This document shows, in pieces, positions 41,796 through 49,804 of a stretch of DNA of 56,103 nucleotides; the stretch's first letter is position 1, and the number at the start of each line of letters is the position of its first letter. The translations under genes and the position numbers were made by a program. Location: contig SFHK01000008.1 of assembly GCA_004556395.1 (NCBI GenBank), forward strand, positions 1 to 56,103, read 5' to 3'. The notes below the pieces were generated by a model that was given only the letters and a program-made list of their open reading frames with translations, did no database searches and was not told the DNA's origin. This DNA comes from Clostridiales bacterium. GTDB taxonomy: Bacteria; Bacillota; Clostridia; Christensenellales; Aristaeellaceae.

Positions 41796-43140
41796 GCCTG
41801 CGCGCGCGGAAGCGGCGATAGTAGAAGATGAACGCAAGCGACGTCAGCGCCCACGAGATGGGATAGCTGACGCACACCATGCCGATTTCGTGCTTCGCCG
41901 GGACGACGAGCAGCAGCCACACCACGCGCAGCGCGCAGATGCCCACTGCCGTGATGATCGTGGGAATCAGCGTATCCCCCATGCCGCGCAGCGAACCGGA
42001 GATGATTTCGATCGGCCCGTACAGCCAGTAGCTGGGCGCCATGTACATCATCATCAGTACCGCCAGCTTCAGCACATCCTCGTCCTTATTAAAGAGACCG
42101 AACAGCGTTCTCCCGAACAGCGCAAAAACCGCACCGAACAGAATCGACGTGCCCATCGCCATCATCAGGCAGGTTTTCATGCTCCGGCGCACGCGGTCAT
42201 AGCGCCCCGCGCCGTAGTTCTGCCCGACGAACGTCATCACCGCGATGCCGAACGCGTTCACGATCATCCAGTTCATCGCGTCCACCTTGCTAAGCGTGAC
42301 CCACGCCGCCACGGCGTCGGTTTCGAAGGTGTTGATGGACGTGGTAATGATGATGTTGGACACCGCGTACATGATCGACTGCAGACCCGTCGGCAGGCCG
42401 ATACGAATCGTCTGACCGAGCAGCTTCAGGTTCGTGCGCAGCTTTTTCAGCTCCAGACGATAGCATTCCTTCGTGCGCATCAGCGACGCGCACACCAGTA
42501 TCGCGCTGACCACCTGCGAAAGCGACGTCGCGATAGCCACGCCCTTCACATCGTCAACCGGAAGGACGACCACAAACAGAACGTCGAGCACGATGTTGGT
42601 CAGGCACGCGGCAATCAGGAAATACAGCGGCCGCCGGGAATCGCCCACGGCGCGCAAAACCGCCGAGCCGACGTTGTATACCATGCCCGGAATCATCGCC
42701 ATGAACACGATGTCCACATAGTCGCGCGACTGTGCCATCGTATCCGGCGGCGTTTTCATCCACACCAGCAGCGTGGGCGAAATCAGAAGACCGATCACCG
42801 TCATGATCGCGCCGCCGCCCAGCGCCAGCAGCATCGCCGTGTGCACGGAGCGCGACACGTTCTGCTCGTCCTTCGCGCCGTAGACCTGCGACACGATGAC
42901 CGTCGCGCCCGAAGCGAGGCCGGTAAAGAAGCCGATCACCAGATCCAGTATGCGCGACGCGGAGCCGCCCACCGCGGCCAGCGCTTCCTTGCCCGCGAAA
43001 TTGCCGACCACGATGGCGTCCACCGTGTTGTACAGCTGCTGAAAAAACGTGCCGAGCATAATCGGCAGGAAGAATTTCAGAAGCTGCTTCCAAATCACGC
43101 CGTCGGTAATGCCATTGCTCTGTCTGTCCAAACGCTGCAT
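41770..43140 (-). CDS. MATE-family efflux transporter
   Basis: The 456-aa membrane protein has twelve predicted helices in two bundles. The N-terminal part reads LLKFFLPIMLGTFFQQLYNTVDAIVVGNFAGKEALAAVGG, typical of the DinF/NorM-like MATE group (COG0534), and a similar segment starts the second half (GLPTGLQSIMYAVSN). These proteins export drugs or metabolites with sodium or protons. The start has AGGAGAAG upstream. It is transcribed alone. The 3' end overlaps the convergent GNAT gene by 26 bases without room for a terminator between them. Confidence 0.93.
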   Translation of the reverse strand: MQRLDRQSNGITDGVIWKQLLKFFLPIMLGTFFQQLYNTVDAIVVGNFAGKEALAAVGGSASRILDLVIGFFTGLASGATVIVSQVYGAKDEQNVSRSVHTAMLLALGGGAIMTVIGLLISPTLLVWMKTPPDTMAQSRDYVDIVFMAMIPGMVYNVGSAVLRAVGDSRRPLYFLIAACLTNIVLDVLFVVVLPVDDVKGVAIATSLSQVVSAILVCASLMRTKECYRLELKKLRTNLKLLGQTIRIGLPTGLQSIMYAVSNIIITTSINTFETDAVAAWVTLSKVDAMNWMIVNAFGIAVMTFVGQNYGAGRYDRVRRSMKTCLMMAMGTSILFGAVFALFGRTLFGLFNKDEDVLKLAVLMMMYMAPSYWLYGPIEIISGSLRGMGDTLIPTIITAVGICALRVVWLLLVVPAKHEIGMVCVSYPISWALTSLAFIFYYRRFRARRLSAGMMDR

Positions 43141-43285
43141 ACGCTCTTCTCCTGTGTTTTGTCAAAAGCCATTGTAAGCGCCCCTGCCCCCGAGGGGCAA
43201 GCATAATCCCGTTAACCCTTGCTCGCAAAACGCCCGCCTGACGAATTCCGCCGGACGGACGCTCTGTTTTCCGCGTGAAGCTGAC

Positions 43286-43330
43286 TCAGCCGAGCGCTTC
43301 AATCACCTTGCGCCCTTTCGAGCGCGGTTC
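43286..43330 (-). pseudogene. Relic of the murQ 3' end (second, shorter)
   Basis: CAGCCGAGCGCTTCAATC (43287-43304) repeats the murQ 3' end exactly. After a gap of about 16-18 bases relative to murQ, TTGCGCCCTTTCGAGCGC matches the preceding part. It would encode ALERAQG...IEALG. The rest of 43141-43427 shows only a GCCCCT/AGGGGC hairpin near 43180-43200. Confidence 0.65.
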
Positions 43331-43427
43331 GCAGCGGTTCCCTCGACGCATTCGGCACCGCCGCCTGACGCTCGATGCTCTCCGCATCCATCGCCGTTCG
43401 GACAACCGCACTTCTCACACAAAATCC

Positions 43428-43545
43428 TCAGCGAAGCGCTTCGATCGCCTTGCGCGTGAAGCCCTGTGCCCTTTCGAACGCCGCCATCGCCGCGTCACGA
43501 TTTGCACCGGTTTCCTTCATCACGACAGCTTACTTGACATTGCCA
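43428..43545 (-). pseudogene. Relic of the murQ 3' end (first, about 118 bp)
   Basis: This segment encodes MKETGANRDAAMAAFERAQG followed by FTRKAIEALR and a stop, almost identical to the last 31 codons of murQ (MKETGASRDAAMAALEKAQG, FTRRAIEALG). An in-frame TAA replaces the Cys codon just before it (GNVK-stop). It is a duplicated 3' gene fragment that has since decayed. The unit lies about 140 bases downstream of the murQ stop. Confidence 0.85.
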
Positions 43546-43571
43546 GACGCTCTGTCCAACGCGCAGCTCCC

Positions 43572-44471
43572 TCAGCCGAGCGCTTCAATCGCCCTGCGCG
43601 TGAAGCCCTGCGCCTTTTCAAGCGCCGCCATCGCCGCGTCGCGGCTCGCGCCGGTTTCCTTCATCACGATGGCGCACTTGATGTTGCCGTCCGCTGCCGC
43701 CAGACGCGCTTCCGCTTCGGCGCGCTGCACATTCATCGCCTTCATGGCGATGCGCACGGCGCGGTCCTTCAACTTGGTGTTCGTGGCGCGCACGTCGACC
43801 ATCAGGTTTTTATACGCCTTGCCCATGCGCACCATGCAGGCCGTTGAAATCATGTTCAGCGCCAGCTTGGTCGCCGTTCCGGCGCGCAGACGCGTGCTTC
43901 CGGAAAGCACCTCCGCGCCGGTGGGCATTTCAATGGCAATGTCGGCATAGCCGGACAGCTTCGCACCCGTGTTGCAGCACATGGACACGGGCAGCGCGCC
44001 CGCTTCCCGCGCCTTCTTCAGCGCGCCGACGCAATACGGCGCGGTTCCGCTGGCGGAAATGGCCACAACCACGTCCTTCGCGCACACGCGCAGCCTGTCC
44101 AGCTCCTCCATGGCCAGCGCTTCACTGTCCTCCGCGCCCTCCACGGCCGTGCGCAGCGCGACGTCGCCGCCCGCGATGATGCCCACCACCATGCCGTCCG
44201 GCACGCCGAACGTCGGCGGGCATTCGCTCGCGTCCAGCACGCCCAGCCGCCCCGACGTGCCCGCGCCCATGTAAATCAGCCGGCCGCCCGCCGGGATGCG
44301 CGCCGCCGCTTCCTCCGCCACGCGGGCAATCTCGCTCAGTGAGCAGCGCACCGCCGCCAGCGCGCCCGCGTCCAGCTCGTTCATCAGCGTCACGATTTCA
44401 AGCGCGCTCATCTGATCCAGATGCTCGCTGCGCGCATTCGTTTTTTCGGTATCCAGTCTTCCGTAATCCAT
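43572..44471 (-). CDS. murQ: N-acetylmuramic acid 6-phosphate etherase
   Basis: MurQ removes D-lactate from MurNAc-6-phosphate to give GlcNAc-6-phosphate during cell-wall recycling. The 299-aa protein has the sugar isomerase (SIS) domain with YMGAGTSGRLGVLDASECPPTF (about residues 60-81), the catalytic Glu in EGAEDS and the second SIS strand ISASGTAPY. The C-terminal helical part follows. The start at 44471 has GGAGGG upstream. The kinase gene ends 10 bases before it, so the two form one operon. Two relics of its 3' end lie immediately downstream. Confidence 0.96.
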   Translation of the reverse strand: MDYGRLDTEKTNARSEHLDQMSALEIVTLMNELDAGALAAVRCSLSEIARVAEEAAARIPAGGRLIYMGAGTSGRLGVLDASECPPTFGVPDGMVVGIIAGGDVALRTAVEGAEDSEALAMEELDRLRVCAKDVVVAISASGTAPYCVGALKKAREAGALPVSMCCNTGAKLSGYADIAIEMPTGAEVLSGSTRLRAGTATKLALNMISTACMVRMGKAYKNLMVDVRATNTKLKDRAVRIAMKAMNVQRAEAEARLAAADGNIKCAIVMKETGASRDAAMAALEKAQGFTRRAIEALG

Positions 44472-44481
44472 ATGTACCCTC

Positions 44482-45423
44482 CTACAGGTGATAATCCCTC
44501 TTAAAGCTCTCGCGGAACGTCTCCGTAATCGGCACGCCCGCGTTGCGCGCGGCTTTGACCAGCGCGCCATACACCGGCGCGACGTCCGGCCGCACGAGCT
44601 GCACGTCGTTTTTCTGAGCGCCCAGCGCCGCGCGCACCCTTTCAAGAATTTCGTCATTTTCAATCAGGCCGCCGCTCACAACGGCCACCGCCGGGCGCGC
44701 GGAAACAAACCGCAGGCAGGCGCGCAGGTGATCGGCCAGCGCGTTCGCCGCGTCCGAGAGAATCCCCTCCGCAATCGCGTCCCCGGCGTGCGCCGCTTCC
44801 AGCACGGCGAAGGAAAATGTGGCGATATACCGCTTGCCGCCCTCATAGATGCGCGGAATCGCTTCGCCCAGCGGCAGCTCCAGCCGGCGCGCGCACAGTT
44901 CCTCAAGCTTCGTCTTTTCGCCGCGGCCGTCATAGGAACGGTACGCCGCCTTCAGCGCGTCCGCGCCCACGCGGAAGCCGCTGCCCGCGTCGTCCACCAG
45001 ATAGCCCCAGCCGCCCACCTGATGCGAGCCGTCCTTCGTCAGCACAAACGCCGACGAGCCCGTGCCTGCGATCAGCGCAATGCCCTCCTCGGCTTCGCCG
45101 TACAGCGCGTTGAACGCGTCGCTGCCGTTGTCCACCCTGCGCGCTTTCGGAAGCAGCCGCCGGAGAATCTCGCCCACCGCCGCCTTCGTCCTTTCGTTCG
45201 CGCTTCCGGCGATTCCGGCATACACGCTGTCCACCACCGCGTCCCGGCCGCCGAAGCCGCGCAGCAGTTCGTCTAATTCAGACCGAAGTCTGTTTTCGCA
45301 TTCCTCAAGACCAATGTCCGTCGGATTGCTGCCCAGTCCCGTCACGGTATTCAGCAGCCTTCCGTTTTTCTCCGCGAGCACCAGCGCGGTTTTCGTTCCG
45401 CCGCCGTCGATTCCGATGAGCAT
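44482..45423 (-). CDS. BadF/BcrA-type sugar kinase, probable MurNAc/GlcNAc kinase (MurK-like)
   Basis: The 313-aa protein has the ASKHA ATPase fold: phosphate-1 loop IGIDGGGTKTALVL (residues 3-16), phosphate-2 LIAGTGSSAF (about 115-124) and GGWGYLVDDAGSG, and an adenosine segment VVSGGLIEN. It belongs to the GlcNAc kinase branch. MurK of Clostridium acetobutylicum, of the same fold, phosphorylates both MurNAc and GlcNAc. The direct link to murQ supports this role here, which would supply MurQ with its phosphorylated substrate. The start has AAGGAG upstream. Confidence 0.85.
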   Translation of the reverse strand: MLIGIDGGGTKTALVLAEKNGRLLNTVTGLGSNPTDIGLEECENRLRSELDELLRGFGGRDAVVDSVYAGIAGSANERTKAAVGEILRRLLPKARRVDNGSDAFNALYGEAEEGIALIAGTGSSAFVLTKDGSHQVGGWGYLVDDAGSGFRVGADALKAAYRSYDGRGEKTKLEELCARRLELPLGEAIPRIYEGGKRYIATFSFAVLEAAHAGDAIAEGILSDAANALADHLRACLRFVSARPAVAVVSGGLIENDEILERVRAALGAQKNDVQLVRPDVAPVYGALVKAARNAGVPITETFRESFKRDYHL

Positions 45424-45453
45424 GGCGCATCGTCTCCTTTGTCGTTTGTTTAT

Positions 45454-45483
45454 ATTTTAACTCAAACCACAAAAGAAAAGCAA
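45454..45483 (-). promoter_or_regulatory. Candidate promoter for the kinase-murQ operon
   Basis: On the minus strand TTGCTT (45478-45483) and TAAAAT (45454-45459) have an 18-base spacer and lie about 30 bases before the kinase ATG. Confidence 0.55.
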
Positions 45484-45524
45484 GAGTCCACAGGAAATTG
45501 AGTGCACAAAACGCATTTTTATGT

Positions 45525-45530
45525 TATAAT
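45525..45530 (+). promoter_or_regulatory. Extended -10 promoter for the namZ-like gene
   Basis: TGTTATAAT is an extended -10 element with a perfect TATAAT. The -35 region is weak (GTGCAC), as is common for extended -10 promoters. Transcription would start near 45537. Confidence 0.6.
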
Positions 45531-45549
45531 GGAAGGGAACAGTCCCATC

Positions 45550-45567
45550 TCACTTTTCGAAATGTGA
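45550..45567 (+). promoter_or_regulatory. Near-perfect 18-bp palindrome, candidate operator
   Basis: TCACTTTTCGAAATGTGA is symmetric at 16 of 18 positions. It lies just after the predicted transcription start and directly before the ribosome binding site of the namZ-like gene, where a bound repressor would block transcription. A muropeptide-responsive regulator is a guess; none is encoded nearby. Confidence 0.5.
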
Positions 45568-45583
45568 AAGGAGACGGTTTTCC

Positions 45584-46729
45584 ATGAAAGTCCACGTCCG
45601 AAGCGGCCTTGACAACCTGAAGCTGGCGCACGACGCGCTGAACGGCCGCCGCATCGGTCTTCTGACCCATCCCTGCGGCTTCGACTCCACCTTCACCAGC
45701 ACGATCGACATTCTTCACGCGAACTACCGCCTGACGGCGCTGTTTGCCTGCGAGCACGGCATTCGCGGAAGCGTCGTCGCGGGCGCACACATCGATCAGG
45801 AGACAGACGCGGCGACGGGCCTGCCGGTCTTCTCCCTGTACGGGGACACGAAGATGCCCACGCCGGAGATGCTCTCCGAAATCGACGTGTTCGTTGTGGA
45901 TTTACAGGACGTGGGCGCACGGTTTTATACCTATATCTGTTCGCTCGCCTTTGCGATGATCGCCTGCGCCCGCGCGGGCAAGCCCATCGTGGTGCTCGAC
46001 CGCATCAATCCCATCGGCGGCCGCACGGTGCAGGGCACGCTGCTGGACGAGCGTTTCCATTCGTTCGTGGGCGAATATGCCGTTCCCACGCGCTACGGGC
46101 TTACGATCGGCGAGTTCGCCCGGTTTGTGAAGGATCATTTGAAGCTGGACGTAGACCTGACCGTCGTGCCGCTGACCGGCTGGAAGCGCGGCATGCTGTG
46201 GGAGGACACCGACGCGGCGTGGGCGCCGCCGTCGCCCAACATTCCCACGCCGCACACCGCGCTTGTCTACATTGGAACCTGCATCTTCGAGGGCACGAAC
46301 CTGTCGGAGGGACGGGGCACGACGACGCCGTTTTACGTGGTCGGTGCGCCGTTCATCGACGCGGTGCGGCTGACCGCGCGCATGCGGGCGCTGAACCTGC
46401 CGGGCGTCGGCTTCATGCCCGCGTATTTCACGCCCACCACCTCCAAGTGGAATGGCGAGGCCTGTCAGGGCGCGCGGCTGTTCCTTGCCTCCGGCGAAGC
46501 CGACGCGTTTGCCGCCGGACTCTATTTATTGGAAGCCATTCTTGATCTGTATCCGCGCGACGCGAAATTCCTCTCGGACGATCCCTCGGCGCTGGCGGGC
46601 ACGAATCTTCTGCTCGGCACGGACGAATTCCGCGCGGGCGGCCTGAGCGCTGCGGAGGTGATTAAAAAACATCGTCCGCTCGTGGAGGATTTTAAACGCC
46701 GCAGCGAGAAATATTATCTGTACGAATAG
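45584..46729 (+). CDS. namZ: DUF1343 protein, exo-beta-N-acetylmuramidase NamZ-like
   Basis: The 381-aa protein belongs to DUF1343, the family of Bacillus subtilis NamZ (YbbC), which cuts MurNAc from the ends of peptidoglycan chains. Diagnostic blocks are FACEHGIRGSVVAGAHIDQETD (about residues 51-72), VVDLQDVGARFYTYICS, LDRINPIGG and CIFEGTNLSEGRGTTTPF. No signal peptide or lipobox is present; the first residues MKVHVRSGLDNLK lead straight into the domain, so it should act in the cytoplasm. It is divergent from the kinase-murQ operon, and together the three genes outline a MurNAc recycling route. Confidence 0.85.
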   Translation: MKVHVRSGLDNLKLAHDALNGRRIGLLTHPCGFDSTFTSTIDILHANYRLTALFACEHGIRGSVVAGAHIDQETDAATGLPVFSLYGDTKMPTPEMLSEIDVFVVDLQDVGARFYTYICSLAFAMIACARAGKPIVVLDRINPIGGRTVQGTLLDERFHSFVGEYAVPTRYGLTIGEFARFVKDHLKLDVDLTVVPLTGWKRGMLWEDTDAAWAPPSPNIPTPHTALVYIGTCIFEGTNLSEGRGTTTPFYVVGAPFIDAVRLTARMRALNLPGVGFMPAYFTPTTSKWNGEACQGARLFLASGEADAFAAGLYLLEAILDLYPRDAKFLSDDPSALAGTNLLLGTDEFRAGGLSAAEVIKKHRPLVEDFKRRSEKYYLYE

Positions 46730-46740
46730 GAGGCATCGGC

Positions 46741-47733
46741 ATGCGGATTCGCAAGGCTCTCCCGGCGGATCGTCCCGCCCTGTTCGCCCTGTGGAACGAC
46801 AGCTGCCTGTCCGGCGAGGTCGTTTACAAGCCCCTGAACGACGAGGCGTTCGCCCGCCTGTTCGAGCGTAATCCGAACTACGACGGAACCTATGACTTCG
46901 TGTGCGAGGAAAACGGCGAAATCGTCGGCTTCATCACCGGCGCGGAGAAAAAGGAGTTTCTCCCCGGCGAGACGCGCGAGAACACGCCGGGCTATCTGAC
47001 GGCCATCTTCGTGCTGCCGGACATGCGCCGGCGCGGAATCGGCGGCGCGCTGCTCGCGGCGCTTGAGGACGCGTTCCGCGCGGCGGGTAAGAAGAGTTTC
47101 GTTTCCAGCGGAAACAATCCCGTGAACCTGCCGTGGTTCATCCCGGGCACGCCGGGACACGACCACAACAACGCCCCCGGCACGGACGTGGACTGCGCGG
47201 GCTATCCCTTCCTTCTGAAGTACGGCTACGCCGACGCGCACCGCGAGGTGTCGATGTATCTGAACCTGAAGGACTACAAGTACCGGTCCGAGGTGGAGGC
47301 GACGCGGCAGCGCCTGCTTTCCGAGGGCATTTACACCGGCCGGTACGACGTATCCCTGCAATGCGAGTTCGACGGCATGTGCGATCGCGTGGGCAGCGAA
47401 TACTGGCGCAAGGTGCTTCAGGATGAAACGACCGCCGCGCATCCGCGCGTGATTCTGGCCGGCGTATATCAGAACCACATCATCGGCTTCACCGGCCCCG
47501 TGGACAGGGAGCCCTCCGGGCGCGGCTGGTTCACCGGCATCTGCGTCGACCCGCTGTACGGCCAGAGGGGCGTCGCCACGGTCCTCTTCAACGACCTGAT
47601 GCGCGAATTCATCAAGGAGGGCGCGCAGTTCTCCACGCTGTTTACCGGCATCGACAACCACGCGCAGCGGCTGTACCGCCACACCGGCTTCGAGGTGCGC
47701 CGCACGTTCGCGATCATGAAAAAGGAGGCCTGA
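46741..47733 (+). CDS. Double-domain GNAT acetyltransferase
   Basis: The 330-aa protein carries two GNAT domains in tandem. The first has the acetyl-CoA loop in FVLPDMRRRGIGGALLAAL (about residues 91-109), the second in CVDPLYGQRGVATVLFNDL (about 266-284) followed by LYRHTGFEVRR. The middle region has a HPRVILAG segment. Substrate is unknown. It starts 11 bases after the namZ-like gene with AGGAGG upstream and ends three bases before the PIG-L-like gene. That makes a probable three-gene operon, so an amino sugar substrate is possible but unproven. Confidence 0.85.
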   Translation: MRIRKALPADRPALFALWNDSCLSGEVVYKPLNDEAFARLFERNPNYDGTYDFVCEENGEIVGFITGAEKKEFLPGETRENTPGYLTAIFVLPDMRRRGIGGALLAALEDAFRAAGKKSFVSSGNNPVNLPWFIPGTPGHDHNNAPGTDVDCAGYPFLLKYGYADAHREVSMYLNLKDYKYRSEVEATRQRLLSEGIYTGRYDVSLQCEFDGMCDRVGSEYWRKVLQDETTAAHPRVILAGVYQNHIIGFTGPVDREPSGRGWFTGICVDPLYGQRGVATVLFNDLMREFIKEGAQFSTLFTGIDNHAQRLYRHTGFEVRRTFAIMKKEA

Positions 47734-47736
47734 ACC

Positions 47737-48438
47737 ATGGACGGAAATCGCAAGGTCATTATGGCGGTCGGCGCGCACACGGGCGACGCGCAGCTTACAA
47801 TGGGCATGCTGCTGGCAAAGCACGCGCAGCAGGGCGACAAAATCATCGTGGTCGACCTGACCGCGGGCGAGCGCGGCTGTCCGGCGGGCACAACGCCCGA
47901 GGAATTCCGCCCGCGCAACGTGGAATCCGCGCGGAAGTTCGCCAGGGAGCTGGGCGGCGAATCCATCGTGTTCGACATTCCCGACGGCGAGCTGCGCGAC
48001 AGCCCGGAAATCGAATTGCGGCTGGCGCGCCTGATGCGCGAAAAGCAGGTGGACGCGGTGCTGTATCACTGGAAGAACTCCATCCACAAGGATCACGTGG
48101 AAGCGCACCGCATCACCGACAACGCGATTTTCTTCGCGTCGCTGCCCACCTTTGACTTGGATGGGCTCGCGCCCGCGCCCATCCGCTCCTTCCTGTGCGC
48201 GGAAAACTGGGAGGACGCGCAGGGCTTTGAACCCTATGTCTACTTTGACGTGACCGAAGCCTATCCGCTGTGGGAGAAGGCGGTCAAGCACCTGTGGCTC
48301 ACCGAGCATTCGACGTCGATGGCGTATCTGAAGTATTACGACGCGCTGTCCGTCACGCGCGGATGCCTGATTCAGAAAGGACGCGCGACCGCCTTCGCCG
48401 CCACCGGCGACCGGCGCGTCGTTCGGGAAACCTTGTAA
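47737..48438 (+). CDS. PIG-L/LmbE-like protein with altered metal motif
   Basis: The 233-aa protein has the fold of zinc-dependent N-acetylglucosaminyl deacetylases: an N-terminal strand MAVGAHTGDAQLTMGMLL, VVDLTAGERG, and the second metal region HKDHVEAHRI (about residues 112-121). The usual first motif is AHPDDE. Here it is AHTGDA: the metal-binding His and second Asp are kept, while the catalytic first Asp is Gly and the Glu is Ala. Either activity is changed or another residue replaces it. Its place after NamZ and GNAT genes suggests amino sugar chemistry. A MITE-like element begins at the base after its stop. Confidence 0.8.
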   Translation: MDGNRKVIMAVGAHTGDAQLTMGMLLAKHAQQGDKIIVVDLTAGERGCPAGTTPEEFRPRNVESARKFARELGGESIVFDIPDGELRDSPEIELRLARLMREKQVDAVLYHWKNSIHKDHVEAHRITDNAIFFASLPTFDLDGLAPAPIRSFLCAENWEDAQGFEPYVYFDVTEAYPLWEKAVKHLWLTEHSTSMAYLKYYDALSVTRGCLIQKGRATAFAATGDRRVVRETL

Positions 48439-48598
48439 GGCAACACCGCACAAATGAGGCGGTCGGCCGGCGAATGGATTTTTCGTCAGATGCAAATGCA
48501 AATTTCGAAGGTTTACTGGAGGTAAATCGAGAAATTTTCATGCCGCAGATGGCGGAAAAGACATCGCCCGACGTGCCGCCGAATTGTGCGGTGGTGCC
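48439..48598. mobile_element. Complete 160-bp palindromic MITE-like element, copy B
   Basis: The ends are GGCAACACCGCACAA (48439-48453) and TTGTGCGGTGGTGCC (48584-48598), inverted repeats with one mismatch over 15 bp. GTAA directly flanks both sides (48435-48438 and 48599-48602), like a 4-bp target duplication. The interior is also palindromic: AAATTTCGAAGGTTTAC faces GTAAATCGAGAAATTT around a TGGAG centre. It has no coding capacity. Copy A is 96% identical over 106 bp. Confidence 0.85.
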
Positions 48599-48631
48599 GT
48601 AATTATCATCTGGAATTCGGAGGAATCATTC

Positions 48632-49786
48632 ATGGCCAGAAGACGCTACCCCGGCGCAAAGAGCATGTTCGCCAAGGACCCGGACGCCCTTCCCTTTTTC
48701 AGCCTTCACCCTAAGACGATCGTCGGCACGATCATCCGCATTTTCATGTGCGTGTTTACGCTTGTCTGCATGCTCCTGATGGTGCTTGCGGCAAAGGGAA
48801 TCGCGTTTCAGTGGATCGCCTATGTCCGCCCGCTGGCCGTCATGGTCATCGTGGGCTGCACGGCGCTTCTCATCCTGCTGGCGCTCTTCAAGCGCATGCC
48901 CAGCACCTTCCTGAAGGTGCTCGTTCCCGGCGTTCTGCTGATGCTGGCCATCTCCGTGTTCACCGCGCTGTACAGCATGGTCAGCCACGTATGCTCGCTG
49001 GAGCTCGCGCCGGAAGCCGCCATGAACGTGAACGGCCATCCACTCGTGATCATGCGCCAGTGCGCACAACCCGAGCAGAAAACCGACGAAAACGGCCAGA
49101 CGGGCTACGTCGGCCACATCGAAGCCTACAAGTACACGGTGCGCGTACCCGAAGCCGTGGAGGGCGTTTCCTATGCGATCGACGGCGAAATCCTCGTGCC
49201 CGTGAGCGGCACATGGAACATCGCCGAGGAATGGGTGGATGAGGACACGTTCCACCTGTACATCGATAAGGACGAAACCGGCGTCGCGACCGGCGAAATC
49301 ACCGTGCGCTTCTCCAAGGGCGAAACCACGCCCGCGTCCGAGCCCGCCGCGTCGGATATGTCCATGCGCAACGGCAACAAGCCCTATGTCAGCCCCGCCG
49401 CCACGCATCAGGTGTATCTGTATCGCTCGCAGAGCTATATCGAGCAGCTGACCGACTCCATCTACCTGTTGGACACGCAGGCGTTCCCGCGCGTGTATTG
49501 CGTCTATCCGCGGACGATGCTGTTCTTCGTCCGCACGGACGTGCGCGTGGACGGCCGGCTGGAGCTGGACGCCTATGTGAAAATGCCTGACCTGCGCGTG
49601 ACCATGAACGAGAGCGAGAACGTCATCAAAATTGAACCCGCGGAGGAAACCGAGGGCGTTCGTGGCTCGATCACCGTTTACCTGAACGAGAAGGCGTCCG
49701 CGCTTTCCGCGATGCCGGACGAAGCGACACCCGGCGAAGCGACATCTAAGGAAGCCACGCCCGCGACCGCCGGACAGGCCGAATAA
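48632..49786 (+). CDS. Membrane protein of unknown function with large external domain
   Basis: The 384-aa protein was not recognised. Three hydrophobic helices lie at about residues 29-53, 60-82 and 91-115. A soluble domain of about 250 residues follows, rich in beta-type sequence, and the tail carries short EAT repeats (PDEATPGEATSKEATPATAG). The soluble part mentions no known catalytic motif. The start at 48632 follows CGGAGG; the MITE-like element ends 33 bases upstream, so it sits in the promoter region. It lies 18 bases before the FecCD permease gene and is probably cotranscribed with it. Confidence 0.7.
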   Translation: MARRRYPGAKSMFAKDPDALPFFSLHPKTIVGTIIRIFMCVFTLVCMLLMVLAAKGIAFQWIAYVRPLAVMVIVGCTALLILLALFKRMPSTFLKVLVPGVLLMLAISVFTALYSMVSHVCSLELAPEAAMNVNGHPLVIMRQCAQPEQKTDENGQTGYVGHIEAYKYTVRVPEAVEGVSYAIDGEILVPVSGTWNIAEEWVDEDTFHLYIDKDETGVATGEITVRFSKGETTPASEPAASDMSMRNGNKPYVSPAATHQVYLYRSQSYIEQLTDSIYLLDTQAFPRVYCVYPRTMLFFVRTDVRVDGRLELDAYVKMPDLRVTMNESENVIKIEPAEETEGVRGSITVYLNEKASALSAMPDEATPGEATSKEATPATAGQAE

Positions 49787-49804
49787 CGAAACGGAAGGCA
49801 TTCC

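Noticed and set aside
43572..44663. Longer murQ start upstream of 44471
   Set aside because: The added 64 residues are antisense-like to the kinase gene end, have no homology, and GGAGGG directly precedes the ATG at 44471.
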